Shown: positions 20,147-30,521, counted from the stretch's first letter. The stretch is DNA of 35,976 nucleotides from Diphasiastrum complanatum (GCA_029204225.1 MU831864.1:1-35976); one strand, 5' to 3'. Notes: generated by a model not told the origin, from the sequence alone. Made by a program: numbers and translations.

Positions 20147-21190
20147 CTACTGATGTAAATCACTAACTAAACTAGATCCAATAATAGGTAATGCAGGAAG
20201 CTTTGAAGCAATCGCTCCCGCAAATTGAGCCCGTCGAAAAATTGAAAGCACCTGTGAACGTTGTAATACAATAGAAATACGTCGATGGTAGAAAGAAACA
20301 ATGACGGATGGTAAGGTAATGTTTTGTCCTTGTGGTGTTTTACCATAAGTTCCGCACATAAAGATAAAAAATCATTAAATTTCTTGTGAAGACAACCATA
20401 TGTTTTCAAGGCAAAGGAGATGGAATCTTCACTGGGTGCACGATCATTATAATCTCGCTCCTTTTTTTGAGCTGCGTGAGATGTAACAGCCACTTGCATG
20501 GTGGAAGAACGACGAAAGAGGTCCTGACGAGAGGGATCAACAATGACATCTCCTAGAGTACGAATTCTATCACACGAGAGAACAAGGTCAACTTGTCATT
20601 GAGAAGATTGCGAAGAAGGCCTTGGTAAAATGTGTCTGTTCTCGAACAACATGAAAATTACTATCATGAGCAATAGCAGCAAGGGCATCACGAATGGAAT
20701 CCAACACATGCTCATATGAATACTTAGAGAGACCAATTAACATTTGATGTGGAAGTCCCAATTTGATTCGAAGGGCAGTTATAAACAAATCATATTGTTG
20801 AGTCGCAAGAGTGGAAGAACTGGACGTGCAACCAACCAAGCCCTTGCACCTGGACCAACACAAGAAAGAAGACGAGTTTGAACTGCATCAGAAGGTGAAT
20901 CATTGATAAGTTGACCGAAAGAATAAGTGTGAAGATGCTCCATAATAGTCTTCTGAAAAACCAATCGCTGATTTGTCACCAAAGATTCGAAGGGAGGCAC
21001 AAAAGGCTGTACAAGCGGTGGAAGTAAACCTCGAGTAGTGCGAAGAGTGTGTTGAAAAGCAAAATTGCCAGTCTCCACATGAGCCACTGTATCAAGAAGA
21101 AGAGCCTGGTTACCCTTCTGAAACCTGGAGACTAGTGCAGAGGCAACAAGAGCCCAACTTTCGAGAAAAATAGCTAGTGCGATGCAAGCA
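20147..21190 (-). pseudogene. LINE C-terminal region
   Basis: Overlapping minus-strand frames give, in order, VETGNFAFQHTLRTTRGLLP, DAVQTRLLSCVGPGARAWLV, YDLFITALRIKLGLPHQML, RDALAAIAHDSNFHVVREQ, DYNDRAPSEDSISFALKTYG and RRISIVLQRSQVLSIFRRAQ. This order matches the region that follows RT in a LINE-like family I know from plant proteins (GPGAxAWL, then LRLGLP, then RHDAVRDALA, then a final RRISVxLQRxQA). The usual cysteine/histidine pair between LRLGLP and IRDALA is not intact. At least three frameshifts separate the pieces. The exact role of this region in retrotransposition is unknown to me. Confidence 0.65.
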
Positions 21191-21197
21191 GAAGATA

Positions 21198-21900
21198 CTA
21201 GGCCAACATCACCAGAGGAGGTAGGAAGATAAATTTGTCGCTTAGAAAACTGATCTTCACAAGTGTCAAAGGTTCATGGCCCCAAAATGCGACCAAATAT
21301 GCCCAGTAAAGTATCATCAAAATTCTGAAGTAAGAATAATATGTCAGGCAAAGGAGTTGAGCAAAGCACTGAGTGAGAATTCCAAATGCAATATGAGAAT
21401 TACCAAGGTTTGGCAACAAATCAGAATGATGAGCAAATCCGTCCAAAGCTTCCCGCATAAATGAAGTGACATATCCAGAAGAACCAATGGGAACACCCAA
21501 TGCCTTAATCCCAAGCTGAGTATTGAAACCTTCAGGTAAGGAGATATTTGCTGGAAGGCCTTTTGGGCACCAAGCAACGCACTTAGACCTGTTCACTATA
21601 AGCTCAATAGAAGAAAGTTTGAGCTGAGAAATGCAAAAAAGCAGGGACGACTTCACTAGCAGGCCCCACAATATGAGTATCATCCGCAATAGAGGAGAAT
21701 AAATAGTTGGAGAAAGTTGAAGTTGTAGCACGCAATGCGCGATAATGTGCCAAAGCAAAGAGATGACCAGCTAAGAGATCCCCCTATTGAGTTCCTTCAA
21801 CAGAAGAAATGACAGTAACATCACCAGTATGAGAAACATCACTAAAGTATAAAGGAGAACTTTTAAAATAGAAGCTCCGCACTGTCGCGAACGGATTTTG
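21198..21900 (-). pseudogene. LINE reverse transcriptase, C-terminal part
   Basis: Reading the minus strand gives SSVEGTQ, a TAG stop at 21784-21786, then GDLLAGHLFALAHYRALR. This is the RT motif normally read as EGTQQGDPLG. The catalytic box follows as SIADDTHIVG with the ADD at 21679-21687. After a frame change comes NRSKCVAWCPKGLP, KALGVPIGSSGYVTSF and LPNLGNSHIAFGIL, seen in the RT-thumb region of this LINE-like family in plants. The active-site aspartates remain, but the stop and frameshifts rule out function. This enzyme would copy its own RNA at a nicked target. Confidence 0.75.
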
Positions 21901-22004
21901 TATCCCGAACGAATTTGTTTCTTTTGAATTTTCTTGTGCGAAAGCTTGCAGGATCCTAGACACGCGACTACAAATCACAAAACAGAAATTATTCTAGCAA
22001 TCAA

Positions 22005-22500
22005 GAGAGTAGAAAACAAGGAGATGGACAAGAGAGAGCAACTGTATTATCAACAGATGAGCTCTCCTTTCGAGATCAAATCTCGAATGTGATGGTACTT
22101 CAGAGGTATGTGTTTTGTCTTTGAATGGAAGACAAGATCCCGGGACAAATAAATGGCACTCTGAGAATCCATCATCATCGTGCATGGTCCTCCTTGTGGT
22201 ATCCCAATTGCCTCCAACATCATCTCAACCAAACTACCTCGTTCGCCACCTTTGAAGCTGCGACATATTCAGCTTCGCATGAGGATTGAGCTACCAAGGT
22301 TTGCTTTTTGCATATCCAACTGATTGTTGCTCCGCACACCATTGAACATCCTCCAGTTACGGACTTGCTGTCATCTTTGCAGCTCGCCCAACTTGCATCA
22401 CTGTGGTGGTGCAGCTCAAATCCTTTCCTTTAGTTCTCTGCTCTGTAGGTTAATCCCATATATTGGGTACCCTTCATATATTGTAGGATTCGTTTTGCCA
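22005..22500 (-). pseudogene. copia-D RNase H
   Basis: Minus strand reads YMKGTQYMGLTY, then HHHSDASWASCKDDSKSVTG (first Asp), SSCEAEYVAASK (Glu), MMMDSQSAIYLSRDLVFHSK (second Asp), and KYHHIRDLISKGEL. These are the Ty1/copia RNase H signatures. A stop after TYRAEN and a frame change near 22235 break it. It degrades RNA in the RNA-DNA hybrid of the element. No polypurine tract could be placed after it. Confidence 0.85.
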
Positions 22501-22504
22501 TTTG

Positions 22505-23442
22505 TCAATGTGTCATGCTAGGATTGGAAGAGAATTGGCTTAAAGCATAAACAGAGAGAGCTATATCGGGTCTGGTACAAATCGTAAGGTACATCAGACT
22601 ACCGATTAGGTTTTGGTAGGGTATACCTTCCATCTTCTGTTTTTCTTCCTCTGTTTTCGGGTAATCCTGCTTCATCAGCTTGGCTCTAGCTATCATTGGT
22701 GTGCTTTTTTTTTGTAGTCCATCATGTGATACTGCTTCAGCACTTTTCTGGCGTATTCAGACTGACTCAAATGTATTTCGCCTTTTATTCGATCTCTTCT
22801 GATCTCCAGGACGAGGCATTTTGTTGTTTCTCCTAGATCTATGATTTCATAATTATCAGAAATCTGACTCTTCGTGTCCTTGATTAGCATCAAGAAGTTA
22901 CCTATCATAAGGGAATCATTCACAAAAATAGTCAGTATCACAAAATCTTTTCCTACTCTTTTTTTGTAGACATTGCAGTCTGGTTGTGTAGGATTGAAGT
23001 CTAGAGACTTCAGAAGACCGTCGAGCTTCTTGTACCAAGCTCGTGATGCCTGCTTCAGACCATAAATGCATCTCTGCAACCGACAGACATATTGTCTATT
23101 GTCAGGGTCTTCAAATCCTTCAAGCTGCTTCATGAAAAATTTTTCCTCTAGATCTCCGTGGAGAAAGGCTGTCTTTACATCAATCTGGTATGAATTAGCG
23201 TATGCAAGGAGCAACCGTATGCTTGTCATCTTGACCATCGACGAATATGTGTCGAAATAATCAACACCATACTTTTGTGTGTTAGCCCTTCGCGACAAGT
23301 TGCTTTGTAACGGCCAACAGTGCCATCTGATTTCATTTTCTTTTTGTACACCCACTTGCAATTGACGATCTTTTTGTTTTTTTGGCAGTGGCTCTAGTGT
23401 CCATGTCTTGTTTCGCCTCATCGACTTGATCTCCTCTAACAT
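22505..23442 (-). pseudogene. copia-D reverse transcriptase
   Basis: Minus strand gives EIKSMRRNKTWTLEPLPK, YQIDVKTAFLHGDLEEKFFM, CIYGLKQASRAWYKKLDG, then RPDIALSVYALSQFSSNP after a frame change at about 22695. The catalytic YVDD box reads FVND (TIFVNDSLMIG), so the first catalytic aspartate is replaced by asparagine. The part after WTLEPLPK is scrambled by a frameshift (the usual GCKWVFK is not in frame). It is Ty1/copia RT and inactive. Confidence 0.9.
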
Positions 23443-23658
23443 TGCGTGCTTCCAGAATTCTCCCTCTGGACTCTGGACAACTTCTTGATATGTTGTTGGC
23501 TCTTTAGTGAAGCTGTAATACTCGAATTGTGTGTCTTCGCTCCACTGAAGATTGTCAGCGTATCGATCTGGAGGTCTTCTTTGTCTTGTTGACCTTTTGG
23601 GTTCGTTTCGTTGTTGTTCGAACGTTTCTTGTTCGTGGGGTTGATCTTCTGCTTCCTG

Positions 23659-24480
23659 CTACTCTGGAGTCTGTGGCTCAACATTTTGATTTGACGTCTG
23701 TCCTCGATCTCCCTCTCGAATTGGCAACAGTGTGAAGATCTCATGGCCATTCTCATCTTTTAGTCCACGGAATGTGGACTCATTGAACTTCACATCTTTA
23801 CTCGAAACAACCTTTTTCGTGGTTGGATTGTAGAGTCTGTACACTTGCGATCCGTTCGAGTACCCGACCATGATTGTTTGCTCTGATTTATCGTCGAGCT
23901 TGCTTCTTTTTTCTTTTGGAATGTGCTTGTATCCTACACATCCAAACACACGTATGTATGATAGATCAGACTTTCTACCTGTCCACATTTCGTACGGTGT
24001 CTTGTTTTCCATCGTTGTCGTTGTTGATCTATTCTGCAGGTGTACTGCTGCAGCTATTGCCTCAGTCCAGAATTGACTTGGCAATCGAGCATGTGGCCAT
24101 CATGCATCTGGCTCCTTCGACTAGCGTCCTGTTTCTGGAGTGTATGCAGGAGTGAATTGATGCTCTATCCCCTATTCTTGGCAGAATTTTGAAAATTCTT
24201 TGCTCTTGTACTCACCTCCATTGTTAGATCTGATGATCTGAATCTTCTTTGAGGTGTGTCGCTCTGCAAATGCCACGAACTTCTCGAAAGAGTCAAACAC
24301 TTCAGATTTCTTCTTTAGGTAGTAGATCGTAGTCATCCGGTTGTAATCATCCATGACCGTCAAGAAATACCTTGATCTTGAGAGCGAATCCATTTTCATC
24401 GGTCTACAGACATCTGAGTGGACGAGCTCAAGAACTTCTTTGGCTCTTCTTCCCTCATGTGTGAATGGATTCCGATGTTG
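23659..24480 (-). pseudogene. copia-D integrase core and C-terminus
   Basis: Minus strand carries MDSLSRSRYFLTVMDDYNRM (integrase core around the second Asp), IQIIRSNNGGEYKSKEF, then FTPAYTPETG. A short deletion removes the usual NGVxERKN, and RTLVEGARCMM continues in another frame. FWTEAIAAAVHLQNRS and YEMWTGRKSDLSYIRVFGC follow, then the linker KKVVSSKDVKFNESTF to a stop at 23659. Integrase would insert cDNA; the deletion removes the catalytic Glu region. Confidence 0.88.
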
Positions 24481-24489
24481 CTTGCCTTT

Positions 24490-25449
24490 CTAACAGGCTT
24501 CGCAGAACTTAGTATCGAGTCTTGATATCTCTAGACCTGCGACGATGTCTTTCTTGCACATGTCATACAAGCTCCTCATGTTTAGATGATACATTCTCCT
24601 GTGCCAGAGCTGATTTTCATTTTCTGATGCATTTAATATGCTATCAGAATTGCTGATTATCTTGGCTTGGTAGAAGTTTCCTTCTCCACATCCAACTGTC
24701 AACAATTTGTTTGTTGTTTTCTCCATCATGCGGCATGTATTGTCATCGAATAAAACTCGAATTTCAAGATCTGTCATCTTGGAGACTGATAGCAGATCTT
24801 TTATTAGTGAAGGTACGTAGAGTGCTCCTGGCAGCTCTGCTTGACCTGACAATGTTCGCAGCTGTAGAGTCCCGATGCCTTTGACATCGTGTCTGTTCCT
24901 ATCACCTAGAATCACTGCTCCGTTGTTTTCGAGTTCTTTGAAGTCGATCAAGATTTTCTTGTTGCAGGTGATGTGTGATGTTGCTCCTAAATCAATGACT
25001 ACATCGTAGTCTTGTTCAGTGTAGCTCGTTGAAGCTTCATGAAGTATTGTGAAGGCTTCATCACCTCTAATCGTTGGCCACCAGCATTCTGATTGAAGGA
25101 TCTTGTGAACTGTAATGTTGGATGCAAAATGGCCTCCACTCATGCCTTCATGTGAAAGCGAAATGATTTGGGTGGCCTCATGAGAAAGAATACATCGTCG
25201 AAGAATCTCATCTGGTCTTCTTCGGTACAATTGGCCGGCAATCAGCTGATAAGGTCTAGCTTTCAAGATCAATTTCCATTGATCCGCCTTTGATAGTGAT
25301 TTGTCTGGTTGGCCCCTCATTAGATATTCAACTATGTCGGCAGCCCATTCTGGTACTGTGTCTACGTAAAATAAGTCAACATCAGGCAGCTCATCGTCGG
25401 GTTGGGTTGCCACCTCCTTCCCTTTGATACGCGACACATGATTTGCCAT
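24490..25449 (-). CDS. Chimeric ORF: gypsy integrase zinc domain fused to copia protease and GAG-pre-integrase
   Basis: One uninterrupted minus-strand frame of 319 residues. Residues 1-125 are Ty3/gypsy: MANHVSRIKGKEVATQ from the end of RNase H, then the H2C2 integrase finger CILSHEATQIISLSHEGMSG, GHFASN and CWWPTIRGD. From about residue 130 it is Ty1/copia: YDVVIDLGATSHITC (protease; the usual D-S-G reads D-L-G), LYVPSLIKDLLSVSKM, and LWHRRMYHLNMRSLYDM with CEAC at the end (GAG-pre-integrase). Gypsy and copia elements have different gene orders, so this is a rearrangement, not a normal polyprotein. The Met at 25449 lies inside the gypsy frame. Whether it is transcribed is unknown. Confidence 0.88.
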   Translation of the reverse strand: MANHVSRIKGKEVATQPDDELPDVDLFYVDTVPEWAADIVEYLMRGQPDKSLSKADQWKLILKARPYQLIAGQLYRRRPDEILRRCILSHEATQIISLSHEGMSGGHFASNITVHKILQSECWWPTIRGDEAFTILHEASTSYTEQDYDVVIDLGATSHITCNKKILIDFKELENNGAVILGDRNRHDVKGIGTLQLRTLSGQAELPGALYVPSLIKDLLSVSKMTDLEIRVLFDDNTCRMMEKTTNKLLTVGCGEGNFYQAKIISNSDSILNASENENQLWHRRMYHLNMRSLYDMCKKDIVAGLEISRLDTKFCEAC

Positions 25450-25882
25450 GTAGTGTTGTTTTCCCTTGCGAACTACTATTCAAAAATCAAACTCTAACAA
25501 CAGAAGTAGTCATCGAGTAATTCTCCATGTGTTGCAAGTTTTGTTAACGAGATAGAGCAAGGGCTGACCAATTGGGTGGCCGTAAGATTGGTGCTGAAAC
25601 CAATGCATCCTTAAGTTTTTGGAAAGCCTTTAGGGCTTCCTCGTTCCAATGTGGATCCGTTGTGAATTTGTAAATTGGTCGTGCTAACTCCGCAAAATCT
25701 AGAATGAAGTTCCTGTTATAGTTAGCATGACTCATAAAGATGTAGACCTCGTGGATCGTTCCTGGTAGTGGTAGATCAACAATGATCCTGATTTGTGGCG
25801 ATCCCGTGTCTAGATACTATATGGTCGAGAATCAAGCCATGTGTAACCCAAAATTGACATTTTTCTGGATTTTTTTTTTTGC
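25065..25882 (-). mobile_element. Ty3/gypsy pol fragment, gypsy-E
   Basis: Minus strand from 25882 reads NPEKCQFWVTHGLILDHIVS (RT palm end), VDLPLPGTIHEV, NYNRNFILDFAELARPIYKF and EEALKAFQKLKDALVSAPIL (RT thumb and connection), then a jump to a scrap of RNase H and LLLLEFDF followed by a stop. It then enters the integrase zinc domain of the chimeric ORF. Most of RNase H is deleted. The fragment begins at a T-tract (plus strand, 25871-25880) next to the copia-F LTR, so the upstream RT, protease and gag are missing. Confidence 0.85.
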
Positions 25883-25883
25883 A

Positions 25884-26441
25884 TGTTCATAATGAAATGG
25901 AATTAGTTAAATAAATATTTTTCTAAAGTGAATTATATCATGGTGTTCCTAGATGATTGGGATTTTTGATAAGGGCAACCACCTACTTTTATAAGACAGT
26001 TGACTCGAGCTACCAAGAGGGTAATTATGCATGATCTAAGGCTTTGATAGCCAGGGGTCTACTCTAATGGCACTCTACCTAATCTCATATCCGAGATCAT
26101 TTGATATGGATTGAGAGCTCATTTTGTACATACTTCGAGAGATTATCAAGAGATGGTGATTTTGGCAAGTTTGCTCTTTGCAGAGGAATTGATGAATGAT
26201 GAATGTGATATTTTTTGTGTCTAATGAATAGATCTGAATCTAAGCAAAGTATTATACTTTCCACATGTGTGACAGGATGTGAAGATCAATTATTTCTAGT
26301 TTTATTGTGGTGTTCAAAAGCTCTTGCCAAAATAGGTTGAATTGTGTGCTAGTTTTCTATCTATTAGATATAAGTGAAACCTTTGATGCTTTTTTCAAGG
26401 TTTTAGTATCCATATGAGGTTCATAACCTTTGACTTTAACA
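25884..26441 (+). repeat. copia-F 5' LTR, plus strand
   Basis: Starts TGTTCATAATG and ends CTTTAACA, an inverted TGTT/AACA pair, directly before the primer site. Length 558 bp. It contains a CACATGTG palindrome at 26262-26269. The left boundary rests on the junction with gypsy-E. Confidence 0.65.
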
Positions 26442-26455
26442 TGGTATCAGAGCCC
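26442..26455 (+). other. Primer-binding site for initiator-Met tRNA (copia-F)
   Basis: TGGTATCAGAGCCC, complementary to the initiator-Met tRNA 3' end, immediately after the LTR. Confidence 0.9.
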
Positions 26456-26539
26456 AAATGCAACCATCAAGGCTCAAATACAAGGAAGAGAGAAGCAATT
26501 ACAAGTTGATGATTGTTTAATTTTTATTGCCCTTATTAC

Positions 26540-26860
26540 TACCTTAAGTTTGATGATGTTCCTTCAAGTGTGAATGAAACTGTAGCAACAAAAGAGTGAT
26601 TTGATGTAATGAAAAGTGAGGTGAGTATATGATGCATTGTTTGAGATACTTGTAAAATTATTGATCCTCCATCAAAGATACAAAATGTTACTGTTTGCAA
26701 ATGGGTCTTTAAGACCAAGCTTAATCAAGATGGTAGTGTGAACAATTATAAAACAAGACTAGTTGCCAAGGGATATGCTCAATTCAAGGGGATTGACTAT
26801 GATGAAACACTTGATTTTGTCATAGTTTGTGGTGGTGATTTCATTAACTCACATGCTTTT
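26540..26860 (+). pseudogene. copia-F reverse transcriptase N-terminal fragment
   Basis: Plus strand reads VPSSVNETVATKE, a TGA where Trp is expected, FDVMKSEV, then [40 protein letters not shown] and [12 protein letters not shown], the standard N-terminal RT motifs of plant copia elements. It lies only about 90 bases after the primer site, so gag, protease and integrase are deleted. The RT active site is absent. It is a strongly deleted copy. Confidence 0.85.
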
Positions 26861-27183
26861 ATTGATTTACTGCCTTTGCAACATTTGTTAAAAAATGAGA
26901 ATTTTCTTGGAACATGAAGTCGTACATCTATCGTCACCGACATTATCTCCAAAAAAAATGGGATTGAAGTCAAACTATGTCTATTCTTTTCACTTACTTG
27001 ACCATAAATGAGTCTCTATTTTGGCTAAATAACAATCATTTAAAAGCATTGCAAGAATCAATTTCATTCAGAATTGCAATAATCAATTTTTATTCAGAAT
27101 TAAAAGAATCAATTTCATCAGCGAAACATCTTGCAATTCATCTCCTCTTAGATGAATTTCATCATCACTCTCACTTAAAAAAA
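26861..27183. other. AT-rich spacer between copia-F and the CACTA remnant
   Basis: A repeated theme near AGAATCAATTT occurs at 27054-27115. No gene is seen. A CACTA terminal repeat was looked for here and not found. Confidence 0.4.
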
Positions 27184-30100
27184 TTATTTTATCATCTTAG
27201 AATTTCTATTATCAACATCTATGGAAGTGGGTGCTTCAAGTATGGTTTGACGATTTATTACATCTCTAGGTAGCTCAATCTCATAGTTAAAATGAAGGTT
27301 TTCCATTTCATTCTCAACATTTGCACCCTCAAATACTCGTCGTGAACGTGGTTCAACTTGAGCTACAAACCACCATATCTTGTTTAGTCGATCTGGTTGA
27401 AAAAACAGCTGCAAAAATTACTATTTTAGAACATATCAAAAACTCAAATACTAAAGTTACTTGCAATAAAATGAGAAACATTATAGCATAGCATGTGCAC
27501 TTGCTCATAGTGACGAGGCAACACCAATGTGTCAAAGGACTCCATGCTCAATGTTTTTGATGAATCAATTGCAAAACATTCACTTGGATCCGATTTTACA
27601 GTTGCATTTGGCCCTCTACAAACTATCTTGAACCATTTCACATCAAATAAAAAATAGTGTCCATTTTCACCAAATGACACATCATAAATATTTTGTATAG
27701 TTCCTACGTATTCTATATCTCCTGAGATGAGATTCTGATCTCGTGCACTGCTTTTGACTTTCTTGTTGGAAGATGCTATTACACCACAATCGTGTGTGCG
27801 TCTCTTGTTATCAATTCTTTCAACACGAAAGTGCAAACCAAAAGCCCATATAGCATTATACATTTTGCACTGCCACATGACAAACATGAATATCATAAAT
27901 AATCACTGTGAATGAACATGGTGTTTCAAAATGATTAAACAAATATTGTTATAAACAAGAATGTTCTAATAATAAAGTATCTAAAGAATATTCGCATCCT
28001 CTTGCAAAGTCTCATTCCGCGTTTGATATTTTTTGTCCCTCTTTTGTTGCTTTTTGTAGTGCGTCATGCATCCACTCTATAGTGCATTGCTTGGGCAATG
28101 GCTCAAGATCATGTGAACTTGAGGCCATGTGTCTTCCTATATTCTGTCGTTGGCGCTTTCTAGACAAGGCCCTCTCTTTTTTTTCTTCTTCATATAGGTC
28201 TAACCATTTATCCATAACTCCACAATTATGAAGCATGAATGTAGAAATTTTTTCTCGTTGGAAGGGTGCCAACCTATGGACCTTTCTCATCCCTTGAGAT
28301 TTTTCACTAGTTATCTCTTCGGCTTCCTCATCACGCCACAATAGTGGAGCAGATGGATGTAGTTGGTGCAAAATTTCAGTAACATAAAAGAGAGATTCAT
28401 GTACTAACCATCCCTCTAACATGCTACCTTCAGGCCTTGCCTTTTGACGCACAAAATCTTTTAAGACTTTCATGTACCTTTCCATAAAGAACATCTACCT
28501 AAAAAGTCATAAATGGTTAAAAATAAGTGTTTTATTTAATGAGTTCATGTATCAATTGATTTAGTTTTAATACACATGCAAAAGATAATTTATGCACTTA
28601 TACCTAGTGTGCACTGGACCAGCAATAGAAACTTCTTCAACCAAGTGCACCAATAAATGCACTTGTGAGTCCATGATGGAAGTCGAAAAATATCTCTCAA
28701 ACATGCACACAATCTCCACCATATCCTCATGTCTCTTGTGAAGATCCAGCTCACGGATTTCTTTTGAACACATCCATCTGCAACATATTCAATTCATTTT
28801 ATGTCTATTTGAATTTCCAATCAATAAATACTAAATAAAAAAAATACACCAAGTACATGTAAATACCTGACAATGATTGATAGTTTGTATACGGTCTCAC
28901 AAATATCTTTTGACAAGCACCCACGAATTGACAATGGATAGATGAATTGAATCATCTTTAGCCATCATGAGATTTAAGCCTTGCAACTTTCCATCCACTG
29001 TGAATGATGACCGTAGAGAATGGGCAAAACCAGTTGGTGTTCTAATGTCATGAATAATGAAGCGCACATGGTTAAGCTCTTCCTTAGTGAATGTCCAAGG
29101 TACTTTTGGAGCATGATCTTCACCATCCTTTATCCAATATTCTTTTTTGGTGTTTGATTCTTTTAGATCGTGCCTTGCAGCAATGGTATCTTTTTCACCA
29201 ATCAAGTGTTTCACCCACATTTTTAAATATGTGCATGGGATCAAGTAGGTGATTAATCAAAAGGTTATTCCAATATTCCAAACGATAAAATATAGATAAT
29301 CTTTTCATACCATCGATTAGCTTTGCTTGAGATTCCTCCCATAGTATTTGCCAATCTTTCACGGACATCCTCTTTGGAGGCATCTCTCTCTCAACTCTTC
29401 CTCCAAAACCTCTTCTATGAGTGTCTCTGAATGGATGGCCTTTATGCAAGTATTTACGATGATTTTCATAAACCACTTTTTTGAGACTAAAAGAGTATCT
29501 TCCCACAAAATTTGGCCCACACAAAGAACAAGCATTTTTTCCAGCCGTTTGAAAGCCTACCCAACGAATGGATACTATCAATTACTATTAAAAAAAGTAT
29601 ATGTCAAAGAATAATTATAATTATAGCCATTGTAGTATATCATGTAAATGTCAAGAATTACTAGCTGTATGTCACTGTAAACAAACTCCTATGTACACAA
29701 GATAGACATTGTTTGAATGATTACCTGAGCATTCACCTAATCCTGGATAATCATGCATTGTCCACATTACAACGGCATGTAGTGTAAACTCCCTCTCATG
29801 TAAGGGGCACGAAATGTCATATGCTTTTATCCCCTTCCACAAATCTTCCAACTCGTCAATAAGCGGCTCAAGATACACATTCATGTTCTTAACCTTGCGT
29901 TGGCCATGAATTAAAAGTGCCAACATAATGTGTTCCTTTTTTGTACTCAACCAAGGAGGAATATTATAATTTACCAAGCAAACAGGCCAAATGGACCACG
30001 TAGTTACTCGTACACCAAAGGGGTTCACACCATCTATTGCAAGACCAAATCTCACATTTCTTGACTCATTGGCAAAGCTTGGATACTCTTTATTGATGTG

Positions 30101-30275
30101 TTTCCATGCAGGTGAATCTGAAGGTACCCTCATCATCCCATCCGTAAAGGTATGGTGTGCATGCCAGATTATAAGTTGTGCAAGAGATTTACAATGAAAT
30201 AAACGTTGCAATCGTGGAATTACTGAAAAATGTCGTAAAACTTTGCACGTAATGGTTGCCCCTTGATGCAGTCTT
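27184..30275 (-). pseudogene. CACTA (En/Spm) transposase of the tnp2 type, with DUF4218 and DUF4216, decayed
   Basis: The minus strand starts with KVLRHFSVIPRLQRLF, then RNVRFGLAIDGVNPFGVRVT, KKEHIMLALLIHGQRKVKNM and LHAVVMWTMHDYPGLGECSG (Transposase_21). An inferred intron 29557-29724 leads to FQTAGKNACSLCGPNFVGRY and DPMHIFKNVGETL. DUF4218 follows: KVPWTFTKEELNHVRF, LSIRGCLSKDICETVY, MVEIVCMFERYF, VEEVSIAGPVHTR, then after an intron (28499-28603) MFFMERYMKVLKDFVRQKAR. DUF4216 is FGLHFRVERIDNKRRTHDCG and GHYFLFDVKWFKIV, then an intron 27409-27500 and DRLNKIWWFVAQVEPRS to a TAA. Damage: frameshifts near 29210 and 28945, and TAG at 28495-28497 where Trp is expected. The N-terminal domain and both terminal repeats are missing. 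The transposase would cut and paste CACTA elements. Confidence 0.9.
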
Positions 30276-30491
30276 TGTATGTATAATACCTCAATCAGTA
30301 CATAAATTTTTGAGTTCATTGAAAATGTACTCACCTCCACAATCTGTGCGAATTTGCTTCAACTTATTGCATGTCTTCTCTGACTCTTGTTGGCTTGGTA
30401 CAAGACTTCCATGTTCATGTGACATAACCTGTTGTGCCACAAAATATCTGTCGATTCTTGAGTTTGATTTGCTTGCTCGACTCGAGTTCAA
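30275..30491 (-). pseudogene. copia-H GAG-pre-integrase and integrase scrap
   Basis: Minus strand gives ILWHNRLCHMNMEVLYQANK (GAG-pre-integrase) in one frame and then, after an internal deletion and frame change, CNKLKQIRTDCGGEYIFNEL, LKNLCTD, a stop and GIIHTKTAS (integrase). Normally about 100 residues separate these motifs. The sequence then passes directly into the CACTA transposase at about 30275, so the rest of integrase, RT, RNase H and the 3' LTR are missing here. Confidence 0.8.
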
Positions 30492-30521
30492 ATGCTCAAG
30501 TGATACAAATTTCCATTTCTA

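Larger units (their letters stand above)
20000..21900 (-). mobile_element. 3' half of a LINE-type (non-LTR) retrotransposon, degenerate
   Basis: The minus strand encodes the end of a reverse transcriptase followed by a conserved C-terminal region (motifs given in the two pseudogene entries). There is no LTR. The 3' tail near 20006-20035 has AATAAAAG and a hairpin (GGGTTTTCCC). Frameshifts and stops break it into pieces. The 5' part is missing: a copia remnant begins by 21990. Confidence 0.75.
21990..25065 (-). mobile_element. Ty1/copia element copia-D, 5' part replaced by gypsy sequence
   Basis: Minus-strand order: protease, GAG-pre-integrase, integrase, RT, RNase H. No gag, LTR or primer site is visible. 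Its upstream side continues in frame into gypsy integrase at about 25065. Its downstream side ends after RNase H, next to the LINE. The RT active site and protease triad are both altered. Confidence 0.88.

Noticed and set aside
26860-27183. CACTA terminal inverted repeat searched for beside the tnp2 remnant
   Set aside because: No CACTA or TAGTG terminus with subterminal repeats was seen, so the element end cannot be called.
26977-27273. Plus-strand ORF of 98 codons
   Set aside because: Low-complexity AT-rich sequence overlapping the end of the CACTA transposase on the other strand.
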